Source of the DNA: Motilibacter aurantiacus
GTDB lineage: Bacteria; Actinomycetota; Actinomycetes; Motilibacterales; Motilibacteraceae
Reading direction: 5' to 3'
Assembly (NCBI RefSeq): GCF_011250645.1
Contig: NZ_JAANNO010000002.1
Location: forward strand, 329,506 to 393,505
DNA length: 64,000 bases
Shown: positions 8,389 through 17,764 of the stretch, in pieces
Layout of the letters: each line of letters opens with the position of its first letter
Position numbering within the stretch: the first letter of the stretch is position 1
The notes under the pieces: model-generated
What the model was told of the DNA's origin: nothing
Seen by the model: only the letters and a program-made list of their open reading frames with translations
Databases searched by the model: none
Made by a program: the position numbers and the translations under genes

Positions 8389-10173
8389 GTGACCCCGGTT
8401 CTCGTCCGGCGCGCGATCGCTCTCGCCGCCCTGCCCGCCCTGGCCGCCCTGCTCCCCTCCGCGCCCGCCGCCGCCGTCGTGCCGGCCGGTGCCGTGGAGG
8501 CCGAGGCGCTCTCCCTGCCCGCCGCGAGCGGCACGACGTACGCCGACACCACGGCGTCCGGCGGCCGCGAGCTCTTCCTCTGGTCGCCGGACGCCGCGAC
8601 CGGGACCGTCCCGACCACGATGCGGGCCGCCGCCCTGCTGCTGCGCGCCCGCGGCGACCAGTGCCAGGGCGCCCCGCAGGCCGAGGTCACCGTGGACGGC
8701 AAGCTCGTCTCGACTGTCACGGTGAGCGCGGCGGGCTCCTGGGCGACGTACCGGCTGCCCGGCTCCTGGGAGGCGGGCGCCCACAGCGTCGCCGTCCGCT
8801 ACGTCAACGACGTGCGCACCGCGGCGTGCGACCGCAACCTGCACCTGGACTCGCTCTCCTTCGAGGCCGCCCCCGGGGCCGTGCCGGTGCCCGCCGCCGC
8901 GCCCGCTCCCGCCCCCGTCCCCACCGCCCCCGCGGCCCCGACGGCCGCGGGCAGTTGGACGCTGCGCCAGACCACCGGCACGACCCCGATCACCGACGTG
9001 ACCGGAGCGGTGTGGGCGCCGGCGACCGGGCTCGTCGGCGGCTCGCAGGTCCCGGTGTGGGGCGGCATCGCCGGCTCCGCGAGCGAGGCGCTGTACAGGT
9101 CCGCCCGCCAGGGCGCCACGTCGTGGACGGTCGACGTCCCGGCCGCGGCGCGCTACGCCGTGGACCTGCTCCTCTCCGACGCGACCGGCGCCAAGCCCGG
9201 CGCCCGCGTCTTCGACGTCACCGCGGCCGACGGCAACGGCACGCCCGTCCCGATCGCCACCGGCGTCGACATCGTGGCGACCGCGCGGGGCTGGTGGGCG
9301 TACCACGTCACCGGCGTCGTGCCCGTCACCAGCGGCAAGCTCACCCTGCGCTTCGTGGCGCGCAAGGGCCAGACCCTCGTCAACGGGCTGTCCGTCACCA
9401 CCGCCGGGCCGCTCTCGTCGGCAGGCCCGGTCTTCACCGACGAGTTCACCGGGCCCGCGGGCTCCGCCCCGGCTGCGGTCTGGGGGCGCCGGGTCGGCAG
9501 CGGCCCGTGGGGCGGTGGCGAGCTGCAGGCGTACACCGACTCCCGGTCCAACAGCTACCTGGACGGCAACGGCCGGCTGGTCATCACGGCCCGCAAGGAG
9601 CGCTGGGCCGACAGGTACGGCGCGCAGGACTACACCTCCGCCCGTCTGGAGACCAAGGGCCGGCAGACGTTCACGTACGGCCGGGTCGAGGCGCGCATGC
9701 AGGTGCCGGCGGGAAAGGGGCTGTGGCCGGCGTTCTGGAGCCTCGGCGCCGACATCGACTCCGTCGACTGGCCGCGGTCGGGCGAGCTCGACGTCATGGA
9801 GTACCTCGGCAGCCAGCCCACCACGGTCTTCGGCCACCTGCACGGCCTCGGCGACGCGAGCGACAAGCTCGGCTGGCTGAGCCAGCGGGTGTCCGACGTC
9901 GGGCTCGGCTACGACACCGGCGTCCCGCTCGCGAACGGCATGCACACGTACGCGATGGACGTCACACCGAACTACGTCACCTTCAGCGTCGACGGCCGCG
10001 AATACTTCACGGCGACCCGGGCCGACATGCGCTCCGGCCAGCAGTGGCCGGTCGGGAAGCCGTACTACCTGATCCTCAACCTCGCGGTCGGGGGGGACTG
10101 GGGCGGCGCGCCCGACGCGTCGACGGCCTTCCCGGCCTCGCTCGTCGTCGACCGGGTGACGATCACCGGGTGA
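8389..10173 (+). CDS. secreted GH16 glycoside hydrolase with N-terminal carbohydrate-binding and malectin-like domains
   Basis: A 594-residue protein from GTG 8389, giving a signal peptide ('AIALAALPALAALLPSAPAA') with an Ala-rich cleavage region. Order of domains: an N-terminal beta-sandwich (about 35-160) resembling CBM35/CBM60-type modules, an Ala/Pro linker (about 163-190), a malectin-like domain (about 195-345) and a GH16 domain (about 360-594). The catalytic ExDxxE is 'SGELDVMEYLG' near residue 464. There is no membrane anchor, unlike the divergent paralogue, so this one should be released or bind the polymer through its CBM. No good ribosome binding site precedes the GTG, so the exact start is uncertain. 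A strong terminator follows. Confidence 0.9.
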   Translation: MTPVLVRRAIALAALPALAALLPSAPAAAVVPAGAVEAEALSLPAASGTTYADTTASGGRELFLWSPDAATGTVPTTMRAAALLLRARGDQCQGAPQAEVTVDGKLVSTVTVSAAGSWATYRLPGSWEAGAHSVAVRYVNDVRTAACDRNLHLDSLSFEAAPGAVPVPAAAPAPAPVPTAPAAPTAAGSWTLRQTTGTTPITDVTGAVWAPATGLVGGSQVPVWGGIAGSASEALYRSARQGATSWTVDVPAAARYAVDLLLSDATGAKPGARVFDVTAADGNGTPVPIATGVDIVATARGWWAYHVTGVVPVTSGKLTLRFVARKGQTLVNGLSVTTAGPLSSAGPVFTDEFTGPAGSAPAAVWGRRVGSGPWGGGELQAYTDSRSNSYLDGNGRLVITARKERWADRYGAQDYTSARLETKGRQTFTYGRVEARMQVPAGKGLWPAFWSLGADIDSVDWPRSGELDVMEYLGSQPTTVFGHLHGLGDASDKLGWLSQRVSDVGLGYDTGVPLANGMHTYAMDVTPNYVTFSVDGREYFTATRADMRSGQQWPVGKPYYLILNLAVGGDWGGAPDASTAFPASLVVDRVTITG

Positions 10174-10186
10174 CCGGGCTCCCGGC

Positions 10187-10215
10187 CGGCCGCACCCCTA
10201 GCATGGGTGCGGCCG
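10187..10215 (+). terminator. hairpin terminator after GH16
   Basis: A perfect 11-bp stem with a 7-base loop (CTAGCAT) lies 13 bases after the GH16 stop codon; no T tract. Confidence 0.7.
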
Positions 10216-10296
10216 CCGGAGGCGCGGCACTCGGAGGGCGCTCCCTCCGGGCCGTCCCTTCGACGTGAGCGCGGGCGGCAGAACCAGGAAGCAGGA

Positions 10297-11730
10297 ATGC
10301 CGATTACCGCAAGAGCGCTCGCCCCACTGCAGCGCTTCAAGGGGTTCGAGCGGGTCGCCGCCGTCACCGCAACTCTGGTCGGCACCCAGGCCATCACGAG
10401 CATCCTCGGCTTCGTCTACTGGACGGTCGCGGCCCGCCGCTTCTCCGTGGAGTCGGTCGGCCTCGCCAGCGCGGCGACGTCGTCCATGCAGCTGCTCGGG
10501 TCGATCGGCATGCTCGGGCTCGGCACGCTGCTCATCCGCGAGATGACGCGCGTCGCGCTCAGCCGGCGCCGGCTGCTCGTCCGGACCGCGCTGGTGCTGT
10601 CCACCGCGGTGAGCTTCGTCCTCGGCCTCCTGCTGGCCGTGGGCGCGCAGCTCGTGGGCGCGGACGAGCTGGCCAAGGTCGGCTCGAGCCCGCAGGTGGC
10701 GCTCCTCTTCGCGGTCGGAGTGGCCCTCACCGGCATGACCCTCGTCCTCGACCAGGCCGTGCTGGCGCTCGGCAGCGGGCTGCTCCAGCTCGAGCGCAAC
10801 GTCATCGCGAGCGTGACGAAGATCGGCTTCCTGCTCGCCCTCTCCTTCGGCGGCGCCGACGGCGGCATGGCGATCTACCTGTCGTGGACGCTGGGCACGC
10901 TGGTCTCGCTGCCGGTGGTGATGTGGCGGACCCGCGGCGGGCTCCAGCACCAGGAGAGCAAGCGCCTCTTCGACCTGCGCACCATGCGCGGCCTGCACAG
11001 GGCGGCCGCCAGCCACCACGCGCTCAACCTCGCGCTGCAGGCCCCGCCGCTGCTGCTCTCGCTCGTCGTCACGGTCGTCCTGTCGGCCACCGACAACGGC
11101 TACTTCTCCACCGTCCGGCTGGTGGCCGGGTTCGTCTTCGTCCTGCCGTACGCCATGGCGATCGGCCTGTTCGCCGCCGCGGACGCCGACGAGCGGGAGC
11201 TGATCTCCCGGATGCGGCTGACCCTGCCGCTGGGCATGGCCGCCAGTCTCGCCGCCTGCGTCGTGCTCTACCCGATCGCGCGGCCGATCCTGCTGGCCTT
11301 CGGTGACGCCTACGCGCTCGAGGGCCTCAGCGAGCTGCGGGTCATCGTGCTGGCCGGCATCCCGCTCATCGTGAAGGACCACTACGTCGCGTTGCGCCGG
11401 GTGCAGGGCCGGACCACGGAGGCCGCGGGCGTCGTGCTGGTCGGCGCCGTCTTCGAGGTGGCCGGGGCGACGGCCGGAGCGCTCCACTCGGGCACGCTGG
11501 GGCTCACCGTGGCCTGGGTCATCGTCCTGGCCGTCGAGGCCGTGGTGCTGGCCGTGCCGCTGGCCCGCGCGGGCAGGCCGGCCCGCCGCCCGCCGCAGCA
11601 CATGCGCGGCCGCGGCCGGGGCCGGCTCGGGCTGCCCGTCGAGACTCCTTCCGGCGGCCTGGTCGACGACGACAGCGCGCTGTTCGCGGCGCTCGCGGAC
11701 CGCGACGAGCCACCCCGCCGTGACGGGTAG
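10297..11730 (+). CDS. Wzx-like polysaccharide flippase (MOP superfamily)
   Basis: A 477-residue protein with about 12-14 hydrophobic segments spaced as in MATE/Wzx transporters: 'ITSILGFVYWTVAARRFSVE' near the N terminus, then 'GLGTLLIREMTR', the typical short Arg-containing loop of the polysaccharide export family. The C-terminal 50 residues are hydrophilic and Arg-rich. ATG 10297 follows AGGAAGCAGGA; codons 5' of it are not protein-like. It would move undecaprenyl-linked repeat units outward. It is one of two flippases in the window (the other is at 39360-40757), which points to more than one lipid-linked polymer. A 162-base gap separates it from the next gene. Confidence 0.85.
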   Translation: MPITARALAPLQRFKGFERVAAVTATLVGTQAITSILGFVYWTVAARRFSVESVGLASAATSSMQLLGSIGMLGLGTLLIREMTRVALSRRRLLVRTALVLSTAVSFVLGLLLAVGAQLVGADELAKVGSSPQVALLFAVGVALTGMTLVLDQAVLALGSGLLQLERNVIASVTKIGFLLALSFGGADGGMAIYLSWTLGTLVSLPVVMWRTRGGLQHQESKRLFDLRTMRGLHRAAASHHALNLALQAPPLLLSLVVTVVLSATDNGYFSTVRLVAGFVFVLPYAMAIGLFAAADADERELISRMRLTLPLGMAASLAACVVLYPIARPILLAFGDAYALEGLSELRVIVLAGIPLIVKDHYVALRRVQGRTTEAAGVVLVGAVFEVAGATAGALHSGTLGLTVAWVIVLAVEAVVLAVPLARAGRPARRPPQHMRGRGRGRLGLPVETPSGGLVDDDSALFAALADRDEPPRRDG

Positions 11731-11892
11731 TGAGCAGCACTGAACACGGCGTCGAATTTCCGGCGCATCCATCGATCCGGGGCATCCGCACCCCCGGCCG
11801 CCCCGAACCGTCCGTGTGGATACCGCCCGGAGCCTGACCGCCGTCCCGTGGGCGCCTCGCCCTGACCGCACGGCACCGCGGGCCGCTCGCCG

Positions 11893-13932
11893 GTGACGGC
11901 GCTCGCCCCCGGCCCCGCGCACGCGCGGCCCGAGCACCTGCGCGCTCCGCAGCCGGCGGCTCCTGAGCCGCCCGCCGTCGACGGCTCGCCGCCGGGTGGG
12001 CGGGCATGGGCGCTGCTCGCCGCCCTCCCCGTCCTCGCCGTCGCGGGAGCGGTCGGGGCGGCCGGCCTCGCCGACGCCCCGGCCCGCAGCGCGGCCGAGG
12101 GGGCGCTCACCGCCTCCGCGTACGCGGTCGCCCGCGGCGACGGGCTCGGGCCGGGCCGGCTCGACCCGCCGCTCGCCGCCCTGCAGGTCGGTGGGTGGGA
12201 CGCCCTGACCGACGCGCTCTCCCGCTGGGACGGAGCGCTCGGCGCCGGCCGGGAGGCACTGCTCCTGTGCCACCTGGCCGCAGTCGCACTGACCATGGCG
12301 CTGGCCCGGCGGCTCGGGCTCCCGCGCGTGGCCGCGGCAGTCGCCGGGCTCGTCCTCGCGCTCTCGCCACTCGCGGTCGAGGAGGCACGCCGGGTCACCG
12401 CGCCGGGGGTTGCGACGCCGTGGCTGCTGCTCGCCCTCTGGCTCGCCGCCGGCCGGTCGCGGGCACGGTTCCAGCTGGCCGGCTCGGCGGCCGCCCTCTC
12501 GGTCGCGGCTCTCACCGCACCGGTCACGCTGCTGGCGCTGCCTGTGGTGGCGTGGCTCGCGCTGCGCTCCACACGCGGGCGCCGTTCCGTGCTGGCCGTG
12601 CCCGTCACGGTCCTGACGGGGGTGGCCGCGCTCTACGCGGTGCTCGCCACGGCGGCCTCCGTGTGGCCCGAGGGCACCCGCGGCTGGCCGTGGCCGGCGT
12701 CGGGCGCCGCCGGCTCCGGCACCGGGCAGCTGTGGGACGCGCTGCGCGGCTGGGCGGACCGGGACCCGGTGCTCGCGGTCGCTGCAGTGGTCGCGGTGGC
12801 GCTGGCCACCCGGTCGCGCGCGCTCCGGCCGCTCGTGGCCCTGGTGGGCCTGCTGCTGCTCGTGCCGTTCGTACCGGGCGCGCCGCCCGCCGGGCAGGCC
12901 GTGCCCGTCCTGCCGGCGGTCGCGGTCCTCGTGGTGGGGGCCGTGGTCAGCGAGGCACGCCGGGCGCGTTCCGCCCGCTCGGCGACTGGTTGGCTGCCCG
13001 CCATCACCGTGGCACTCGCGGCCTGCCTCGGGGTCCTCGCGGCCGGGCAGGCGTGGACGGCCACACTGCGCGGCCTGGTCGACCGCGACGCGGACGCGGC
13101 GTACCGCTCCGCGGCGGCGTGGGTGCTGAGCAGCCTGCCCGCCGAGGCACGGGTCGCCACCGACGACGCGCTGCTGCCCGAGCTGGTCGCCGCGGGGCGG
13201 GCACCCGTGGGCTACGCCGCGGTCGAGGCGGACGGGCAGGGCGCCGACAGCTGGCGATCGCTCGACGTCGTGGTGGTCACCCCCGCGCTGCGGGCGGCGC
13301 TCGCCGAGCTGCGCGCGGCCGGCAGCACCGGGACCGTGGGCACCGCCGAGTCCGACGTCGTGGACGAGGGCGTGGCCGCCGCGGTGCGCAACTCGGTGGT
13401 GCTGGCGACGTTCGGGGCCGGCGAGGGCGCGATCGAGGTACGCCGGGTCGAGCCGGACGGAGCCGGCGCCGCCACGGCCGCACAGGAGGCGGACGCCGCC
13501 GCGCGGGCCAGGGTCGGGACGGCGCTGGCCGGCAACGCGCGGCTCGACCTCCCGGCCCCGGCTCGGCGCCAGCTCGCCGCCGGGCGCGTGGACAGCCGGG
13601 TGATGGTCGTGCTCGCCCTGGCCCTCGGCGAGCAGCGCCTCGGCGTCGCCGGCTTCCCGGCGGCCCCGGGAGAGGCCGCGCCCACTCCGATCCGCACGGT
13701 GACGGTGGCCTCGGCCGACGGCGAGCCTGTGCGCGACGGGGCGCCCGCCACGAGCCGGCTGCTCGAGGTGCTGCGCGCCCAGCCGGAGCCCTACGCGCCG
13801 CAGCTGTCCCTGGCCGGCGGCCGGTTGACCGTCACCTTCCCCGCCCCCAGCCCGCTCGGCCTGCTCCCGGCCCCCGAGTCGGACGACGCCGACCTCAGCG
13901 CTCCGCCCACCACTTCCCCGGAGGACCCGTGA
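11893..13932 (+). CDS. large membrane protein, glycosyltransferase-like (GT-C type), unassigned
   Basis: A 679-residue protein from GTG 11893. After a Pro/Ala-rich N terminus of about 35 residues come about nine to ten hydrophobic segments up to about residue 390 (for example 'AVAALVLALSPLAVEEARR'-like and 'VLPAVAVLVVGAVVSEARR'). A long C-terminal extracytoplasmic region follows, with 'AAAWVLSSLPAEARVATDDA' and 'SWRSLDVVVVTPALRAALAE', a nucleotide-free alpha/beta fold often appended to actinobacterial GT39-like proteins. Typical acidic GT-C loop residues are not obvious, so catalysis is unproven. The stop overlaps the DUF4397 start (GTGA), which makes a coupled unit of membrane protein, DUF4397 protein and sortase. 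Confidence 0.7.
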   Translation: MTALAPGPAHARPEHLRAPQPAAPEPPAVDGSPPGGRAWALLAALPVLAVAGAVGAAGLADAPARSAAEGALTASAYAVARGDGLGPGRLDPPLAALQVGGWDALTDALSRWDGALGAGREALLLCHLAAVALTMALARRLGLPRVAAAVAGLVLALSPLAVEEARRVTAPGVATPWLLLALWLAAGRSRARFQLAGSAAALSVAALTAPVTLLALPVVAWLALRSTRGRRSVLAVPVTVLTGVAALYAVLATAASVWPEGTRGWPWPASGAAGSGTGQLWDALRGWADRDPVLAVAAVVAVALATRSRALRPLVALVGLLLLVPFVPGAPPAGQAVPVLPAVAVLVVGAVVSEARRARSARSATGWLPAITVALAACLGVLAAGQAWTATLRGLVDRDADAAYRSAAAWVLSSLPAEARVATDDALLPELVAAGRAPVGYAAVEADGQGADSWRSLDVVVVTPALRAALAELRAAGSTGTVGTAESDVVDEGVAAAVRNSVVLATFGAGEGAIEVRRVEPDGAGAATAAQEADAAARARVGTALAGNARLDLPAPARRQLAAGRVDSRVMVVLALALGEQRLGVAGFPAAPGEAAPTPIRTVTVASADGEPVRDGAPATSRLLEVLRAQPEPYAPQLSLAGGRLTVTFPAPSPLGLLPAPESDDADLSAPPTTSPEDP

Positions 13933-14828
13933 CCCCGTTCCAGACCCGCCCGACGCCCTCCCTCCCCCGCCGCCGGGCCGGCGCGCTGCTGCTCGCCGGC
14001 GCCCTCGCGGCCGGCCCGGCGCTCGTCGTCGTCCCTGGCGCGGCCGCGGCGGCGACGGGCACCTCCTGGCTCCGCCTGGCACACCTGTCCCCCGACACCC
14101 CGGAGGTCGACGTCTACCTCGCCCCGTTCAGCGGCGGCGACAAGCCGGTCGTGCTGCGTGGCGTGGGCTACGGGGACGTGAGCGCCTACCAGGCGGTGCC
14201 GGCCGGTACCTACACCGCGACCATGCGCTGGGCCGGCGACGCCGGCACCAGCACGCCCGTGCTCTCCGCGACGGCCACGGTGTCGCCCGGCAAGGCCTAC
14301 ACGGTCGCCGCCGTAGGGCTCAAGGCGGACCTGACGACCAAGGTGCTGCGCGACGACCTCGCCGCGCCGGCCCCCGGCAAGGGGCGGGTACGCCTCATCC
14401 AGGCCGCCACCCGGGCCGACAGCGTGGACGTGCGCGCCGAGGGCGGGCCGCTGCTCGCGCAGGACACGGCGTTCGGCACGGCGACGGGCTACGCGACCGT
14501 GCCCGCCGGCCGGTGGACGCTGCGGGTCACGCCGTCCGGCGGCACCGCGAAGCCGCTGACCGCGACCGTGGACGTCCCGGCGGGCCGCGTGGCCTCGGTG
14601 CTGGTCCTCGACGGCGCGGGGGACGCCACCTTGAAGGTGGCGGCGGTCGTCGACAGCGAGGGCTCGGCGGCGATGCCCAAGGGCGGGGTCAACACCGGGC
14701 ACGGCCCGGGCGCGACTGCTGCCTCCCCGTCCGCGATGACGTGGGGCGCCGCTCCCCTCGCCCTCGGCGGGCTGCTCGCCGGCGCGGGGCTCGTGATGCT
14801 GCGGCGGCGCCGGCCGTCGGCCCGGTGA
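13929..14828 (+). CDS. secreted DUF4397 surface protein with C-terminal anchor
   Basis: A 299-residue protein starting at GTG 13929 with GGAGG five bases upstream and GTGA overlap with the gene before. It has a signal peptide ('AGALLLAGALAAGPALVVVP'), then two similar Ig-like DUF4397 repeats, starting 'LRLAHLSPDTPEVDVYLAPF' and 'VRLIQAATRADSVDVRAEGG', each with 'YATVPAGRWTL'-type strands. The C terminus is a Gly/Ser/Thr-rich stretch ('MPKGGVNTGHGPGA'), a hydrophobic helix ('PLALGGLLAGAGLVML') and a terminal RRRRPSAR. That tripartite end is the layout of a cell-wall sorting signal, although no LPXTG is present. The sortase seven bases downstream is the obvious partner. Function outside the cell unknown. 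Confidence 0.85.
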   Translation: MTPFQTRPTPSLPRRRAGALLLAGALAAGPALVVVPGAAAAATGTSWLRLAHLSPDTPEVDVYLAPFSGGDKPVVLRGVGYGDVSAYQAVPAGTYTATMRWAGDAGTSTPVLSATATVSPGKAYTVAAVGLKADLTTKVLRDDLAAPAPGKGRVRLIQAATRADSVDVRAEGGPLLAQDTAFGTATGYATVPAGRWTLRVTPSGGTAKPLTATVDVPAGRVASVLVLDGAGDATLKVAAVVDSEGSAAMPKGGVNTGHGPGATAASPSAMTWGAAPLALGGLLAGAGLVMLRRRRPSAR

Positions 14829-14835
14829 CGCGGCG

Positions 14836-15582
14836 GTGACCGACGCGCTGGGGCGCCACCGCCGGGAGCGGCGCGGGGGGGCAGGGCCGGGCGACAGCCG
14901 CTCGCCGGGCGGGCCGCAGGCCCGGCGCACCGCCGCAGGCCTCGCGCTCGCCGCCTGCCTGCCGCTGCTGGGCGGCTGCGGGGCGGGTGACGCTCCGGCC
15001 CGGCCCGCCGCCCTCGGGTCACCCGCCACCGCGGCGACGGCTCCCCCGGTCGCGCCCACTGCCGGGCCACCCGCGCCCGCCGCGCCCGAGCGGTCGGGCC
15101 CGGCCGCGCTGCCCGCGTCGACGCTGCACCCGACCCGCCTGGTCATCCGTCGGCTGGCCGTCGACGTGGGGTTGGACCGGCTCGCGCTCGACGCCGCCGG
15201 GGAGCTGGAGCAACCACCACGCTGGGAGCGCCCCGGCTGGTACGCCGGGGGCGCGGTCCCCGGAGAGCGGGGGCCGGCAGTGATCGCGGGCCACGTCGAC
15301 TCCCCGGACGGGCCCGCCGTCTTCTGGCGGCTGGCCGAGCTGCGGCCCGGGGACGAGGTCGAGGTGGTGCGCTCGGACGGGACGACGGCGGCCTTCCGGG
15401 TCACCCACACCTCGCAGCACCCCCAGGACGCGTTCCCGACAGCGGCCGTCTACGGGCCGACGCCCGGCCACGAGCTGCGTCTGATCACCTGCGCCGGGAC
15501 GTACGACCGATCCGCCGGCCGCTACCGCGACAACCGGGTCGTCTTCGCCAGCGCCGACGAGAGCGCGTTCGGCCCGGGCTGA
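14836..15582 (+). CDS. class F-type sortase
   Basis: A 248-residue protein with one N-terminal hydrophobic segment ('AGLALAACLPLLGGCG'), a Pro/Ala-rich spacer and a sortase beta-barrel from about residue 95. Catalytic residues are visible: His in 'AVIAGHVDSPDG', Cys in 'LRLITCAGTYD' and Arg in 'SAGRYRDNRVV', the class F arrangement where the Cys is followed by a Gly-containing loop. 'GHVDS' rather than 'GHRD' and the lack of a C-terminal helix argue against class A or E. The Cys in 'LLGGCGAGD' could alternatively be a lipobox cysteine. The start is GTG 14836, seven bases after the DUF4397 stop and without a clear Shine-Dalgarno sequence, so it probably reinitiates. Predicted to attach the DUF4397 protein to the cell wall. 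Confidence 0.85.
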   Translation: MTDALGRHRRERRGGAGPGDSRSPGGPQARRTAAGLALAACLPLLGGCGAGDAPARPAALGSPATAATAPPVAPTAGPPAPAAPERSGPAALPASTLHPTRLVIRRLAVDVGLDRLALDAAGELEQPPRWERPGWYAGGAVPGERGPAVIAGHVDSPDGPAVFWRLAELRPGDEVEVVRSDGTTAAFRVTHTSQHPQDAFPTAAVYGPTPGHELRLITCAGTYDRSAGRYRDNRVVFASADESAFGPG

Positions 15583-15640
15583 TCGCGGCTCACCGAGGGC
15601 AGGCGGACTGCTTCGCGGCGCTGTCGGGGATGATCGGGCG

Positions 15641-17758
15641 GTGAGCGCAGCCGCCCGACCCGCGTCCCCGCACAGCTCGCCCGCGCACGGCTCGTCCGGG
15701 CGCGCAGGAGCCGAGCCCGCTCCCTGGCCCGGGTCGCCCTCCCCGCTCGGCGTCACCTGGGACGGGCAGGGCGCGAACGTCGCGGTCTGGTCCGAGCACG
15801 CCGAGTGGGTCGAGCTCTGCGTGCTGGACGACGACGGCGGGGAGCGGCGGTTCCGCCTGCCCGAGCGGGTCTACGGGGTCCGGCACGGCTACCTGCCGGC
15901 CGAGGTCGCCGACCTGCGCCCCGGCACCCGCTACGGGTTCCGGGCCCACGGGCCGCACGCCCCCGAGGCCGGCCACCGCTTCGACTCCGGCGCGCTGCTC
16001 CTCGACCCGTACGCCCGTGCCCTGGACGGCCCCGCCGACGCCCCGGTGTCCGTGGTGGCGGACACCGCGTACGACTGGCAGGGCGACCGCTCCCCGCGCA
16101 TCCCCTGGTCGGACACCGTCGTCTACGAGTTGCACACCCGCGGTTTCACCAAGCTGCACCCGGCCGTGCCCGCCGAGCTGCGCGGGACGTACGCGGGGCT
16201 GGCGCACCCGGCGGTCGTGGAGCACCTCGTCGACCTCGGCGTGACGACGGTCGAGCTGCTGCCCGTGCACCACTTCGTCAGCGAGCCGTTCCTCCGTGAG
16301 CGCGGCCTGGTCAACTACTGGGGCTACAACTCGATCGGCTTCTTCGCACCGCACGGCGCCTACTCCGCCTCGGGCACGCGCGGGGAGCAGGTCCGCGAGT
16401 TCAAGGACATGGTGCGCACGCTGCACGCGGCCGGGCTCGAGGTCGTGCTCGACGTCGTCTACAACCACACGGCCGAGGCCGGCGGCGACGGCCCCGTGCT
16501 GTCGTTCCGCGGGCTGGACAACGCGTCCTACTACCACCGGCACGGAGCGGCCTACGCCGACTACACCGGCTGCGGCAACTCGGTCGACGCCTCCCATCCG
16601 CAGGTGCTGCAGCTGATCCTGGACTCGTTGCGCTACTGGGTCGAGGAGATGCACGTCGACGGCTTCCGCTTCGATCTCGCCCCCACGCTGAGCCGGAAGC
16701 GCGGCGGGGACGTCGACCTCGAGGGCGCCTTCCTCACCGCGGTGCGCCAGGACCCGGTGCTGCGCGACGTCAAGCTCATCGCCGAGCCGTGGGACGTCGG
16801 CTGGGGCGGCTACCGGGTGGGCGAGTACCCGCCGCCGTGGGCCGAGTGGAACGACCGTTTCCGCAACGGCGTCCGCGACTTCTGGGCTTCGCGCTCGCAC
16901 GGGGTACGCGAACTCGCATACAGGCTTTCCGGTTCCAGCGACGTCTACGGCACACGACGGCCGCTGGCCTCGATCAACTTCGTCACCGCTCACGACGGCT
17001 TCACGCTGCGCGACCTGGTGTCGTACAACGGCAAGCACAACGACGCCAACGGCGAGCACGGCCGCGACGGCACCGACGACAACCGCTCGTGGAACTGCGG
17101 CGTCGAGGGCGAGACGGCAGACGCCGAGGTCCTGCGGCTGCGGGCGCGCCAGCAGCGCAACCTGCTCTCGACCCTCCTGCTCTCCGCCGGCGTGCCGATG
17201 ATCACCGCGGGCGACGAGATGGGCCGCACCCAGTCGGGCAACAACAACGCCTACTGCCAGGACAACCCGGTCTCCTGGGTTGACTGGGCGCTGGACCGCG
17301 ACCGGGCCGCGCTGCTCGGCTTCACCAAGCGGCTGATGCGGCTGCGCCGTGAGCACGTGGCACTGCGTCAGGAGCACTTCTTCGAGGGCCGCCCGGCCGA
17401 GCCCGGCGGCCCCAAGGACGTGGCGTGGTACGCCCCCGGCGGCAGCGAGATGCACGAGGCCGAGTGGTTCGACCCGAACGTGCGGACGCTCGGCATGCGG
17501 CTCTCCGGCCGCACGGTGCGCCGCCGCGGGCCGCGCGGTGAGCGCCTGCAGGACGCGACGTACCTGCTGGTGCTGCACGCCGGCAACGACCCGCGCAAGG
17601 TCGTCCTGCCGCAGACCGGCAGCGCCTCGACGACGTGGGCCCTGGTGCTCGACACGGCCGATGACGACGCCCCGACCGAGGAGCACGCCGTCGGCGAGTC
17701 CATCGTGCTGCAGGGGCACAGCGTGGTCGTGCTGTGCGCCGACCCGCCTGGGGCCTGA
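15641..17758 (+). CDS. glgX: glycogen debranching enzyme GlgX
   Basis: A 705-residue protein, the usual GlgX/isoamylase length. It has an N-terminal CBM48 ('PLGVTWDGQGANVAVWSEHA', 'RYGFRAHGPHAPEAGHRFD') and a GH13 barrel with all conserved regions: 'VVLDVVYNHTAE', nucleophile Asp in 'GFRFDLA' near residue 344, acid/base Glu in 'LIAEPWDVG' near 382, and 'VTAHDGFTLRDLVSYN' near 450. 'MITAGDEMGRTQSGNNNAYCQ' is the GlgX-type segment. It hydrolyses alpha-1,6 branches, mainly short ones left by phosphorylase, which fits the adjacent convergent glgP. The start is GTG 15641 without a strong ribosome binding site; GTG/ATG alternatives further in would cut into the CBM. Confidence 0.95.
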   Translation: MSAAARPASPHSSPAHGSSGRAGAEPAPWPGSPSPLGVTWDGQGANVAVWSEHAEWVELCVLDDDGGERRFRLPERVYGVRHGYLPAEVADLRPGTRYGFRAHGPHAPEAGHRFDSGALLLDPYARALDGPADAPVSVVADTAYDWQGDRSPRIPWSDTVVYELHTRGFTKLHPAVPAELRGTYAGLAHPAVVEHLVDLGVTTVELLPVHHFVSEPFLRERGLVNYWGYNSIGFFAPHGAYSASGTRGEQVREFKDMVRTLHAAGLEVVLDVVYNHTAEAGGDGPVLSFRGLDNASYYHRHGAAYADYTGCGNSVDASHPQVLQLILDSLRYWVEEMHVDGFRFDLAPTLSRKRGGDVDLEGAFLTAVRQDPVLRDVKLIAEPWDVGWGGYRVGEYPPPWAEWNDRFRNGVRDFWASRSHGVRELAYRLSGSSDVYGTRRPLASINFVTAHDGFTLRDLVSYNGKHNDANGEHGRDGTDDNRSWNCGVEGETADAEVLRLRARQQRNLLSTLLLSAGVPMITAGDEMGRTQSGNNNAYCQDNPVSWVDWALDRDRAALLGFTKRLMRLRREHVALRQEHFFEGRPAEPGGPKDVAWYAPGGSEMHEAEWFDPNVRTLGMRLSGRTVRRRGPRGERLQDATYLLVLHAGNDPRKVVLPQTGSASTTWALVLDTADDDAPTEEHAVGESIVLQGHSVVVLCADPPGA

Positions 17759-17764
17759 GCTCCG

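Noticed and set aside
10198-14082. A 1294-codon minus-strand open frame opposite the flippase and membrane protein genes
   Set aside because: It is the antisense reading of strongly biased plus-strand genes; the product is Arg/Gly/His-rich with no domain or start signal.
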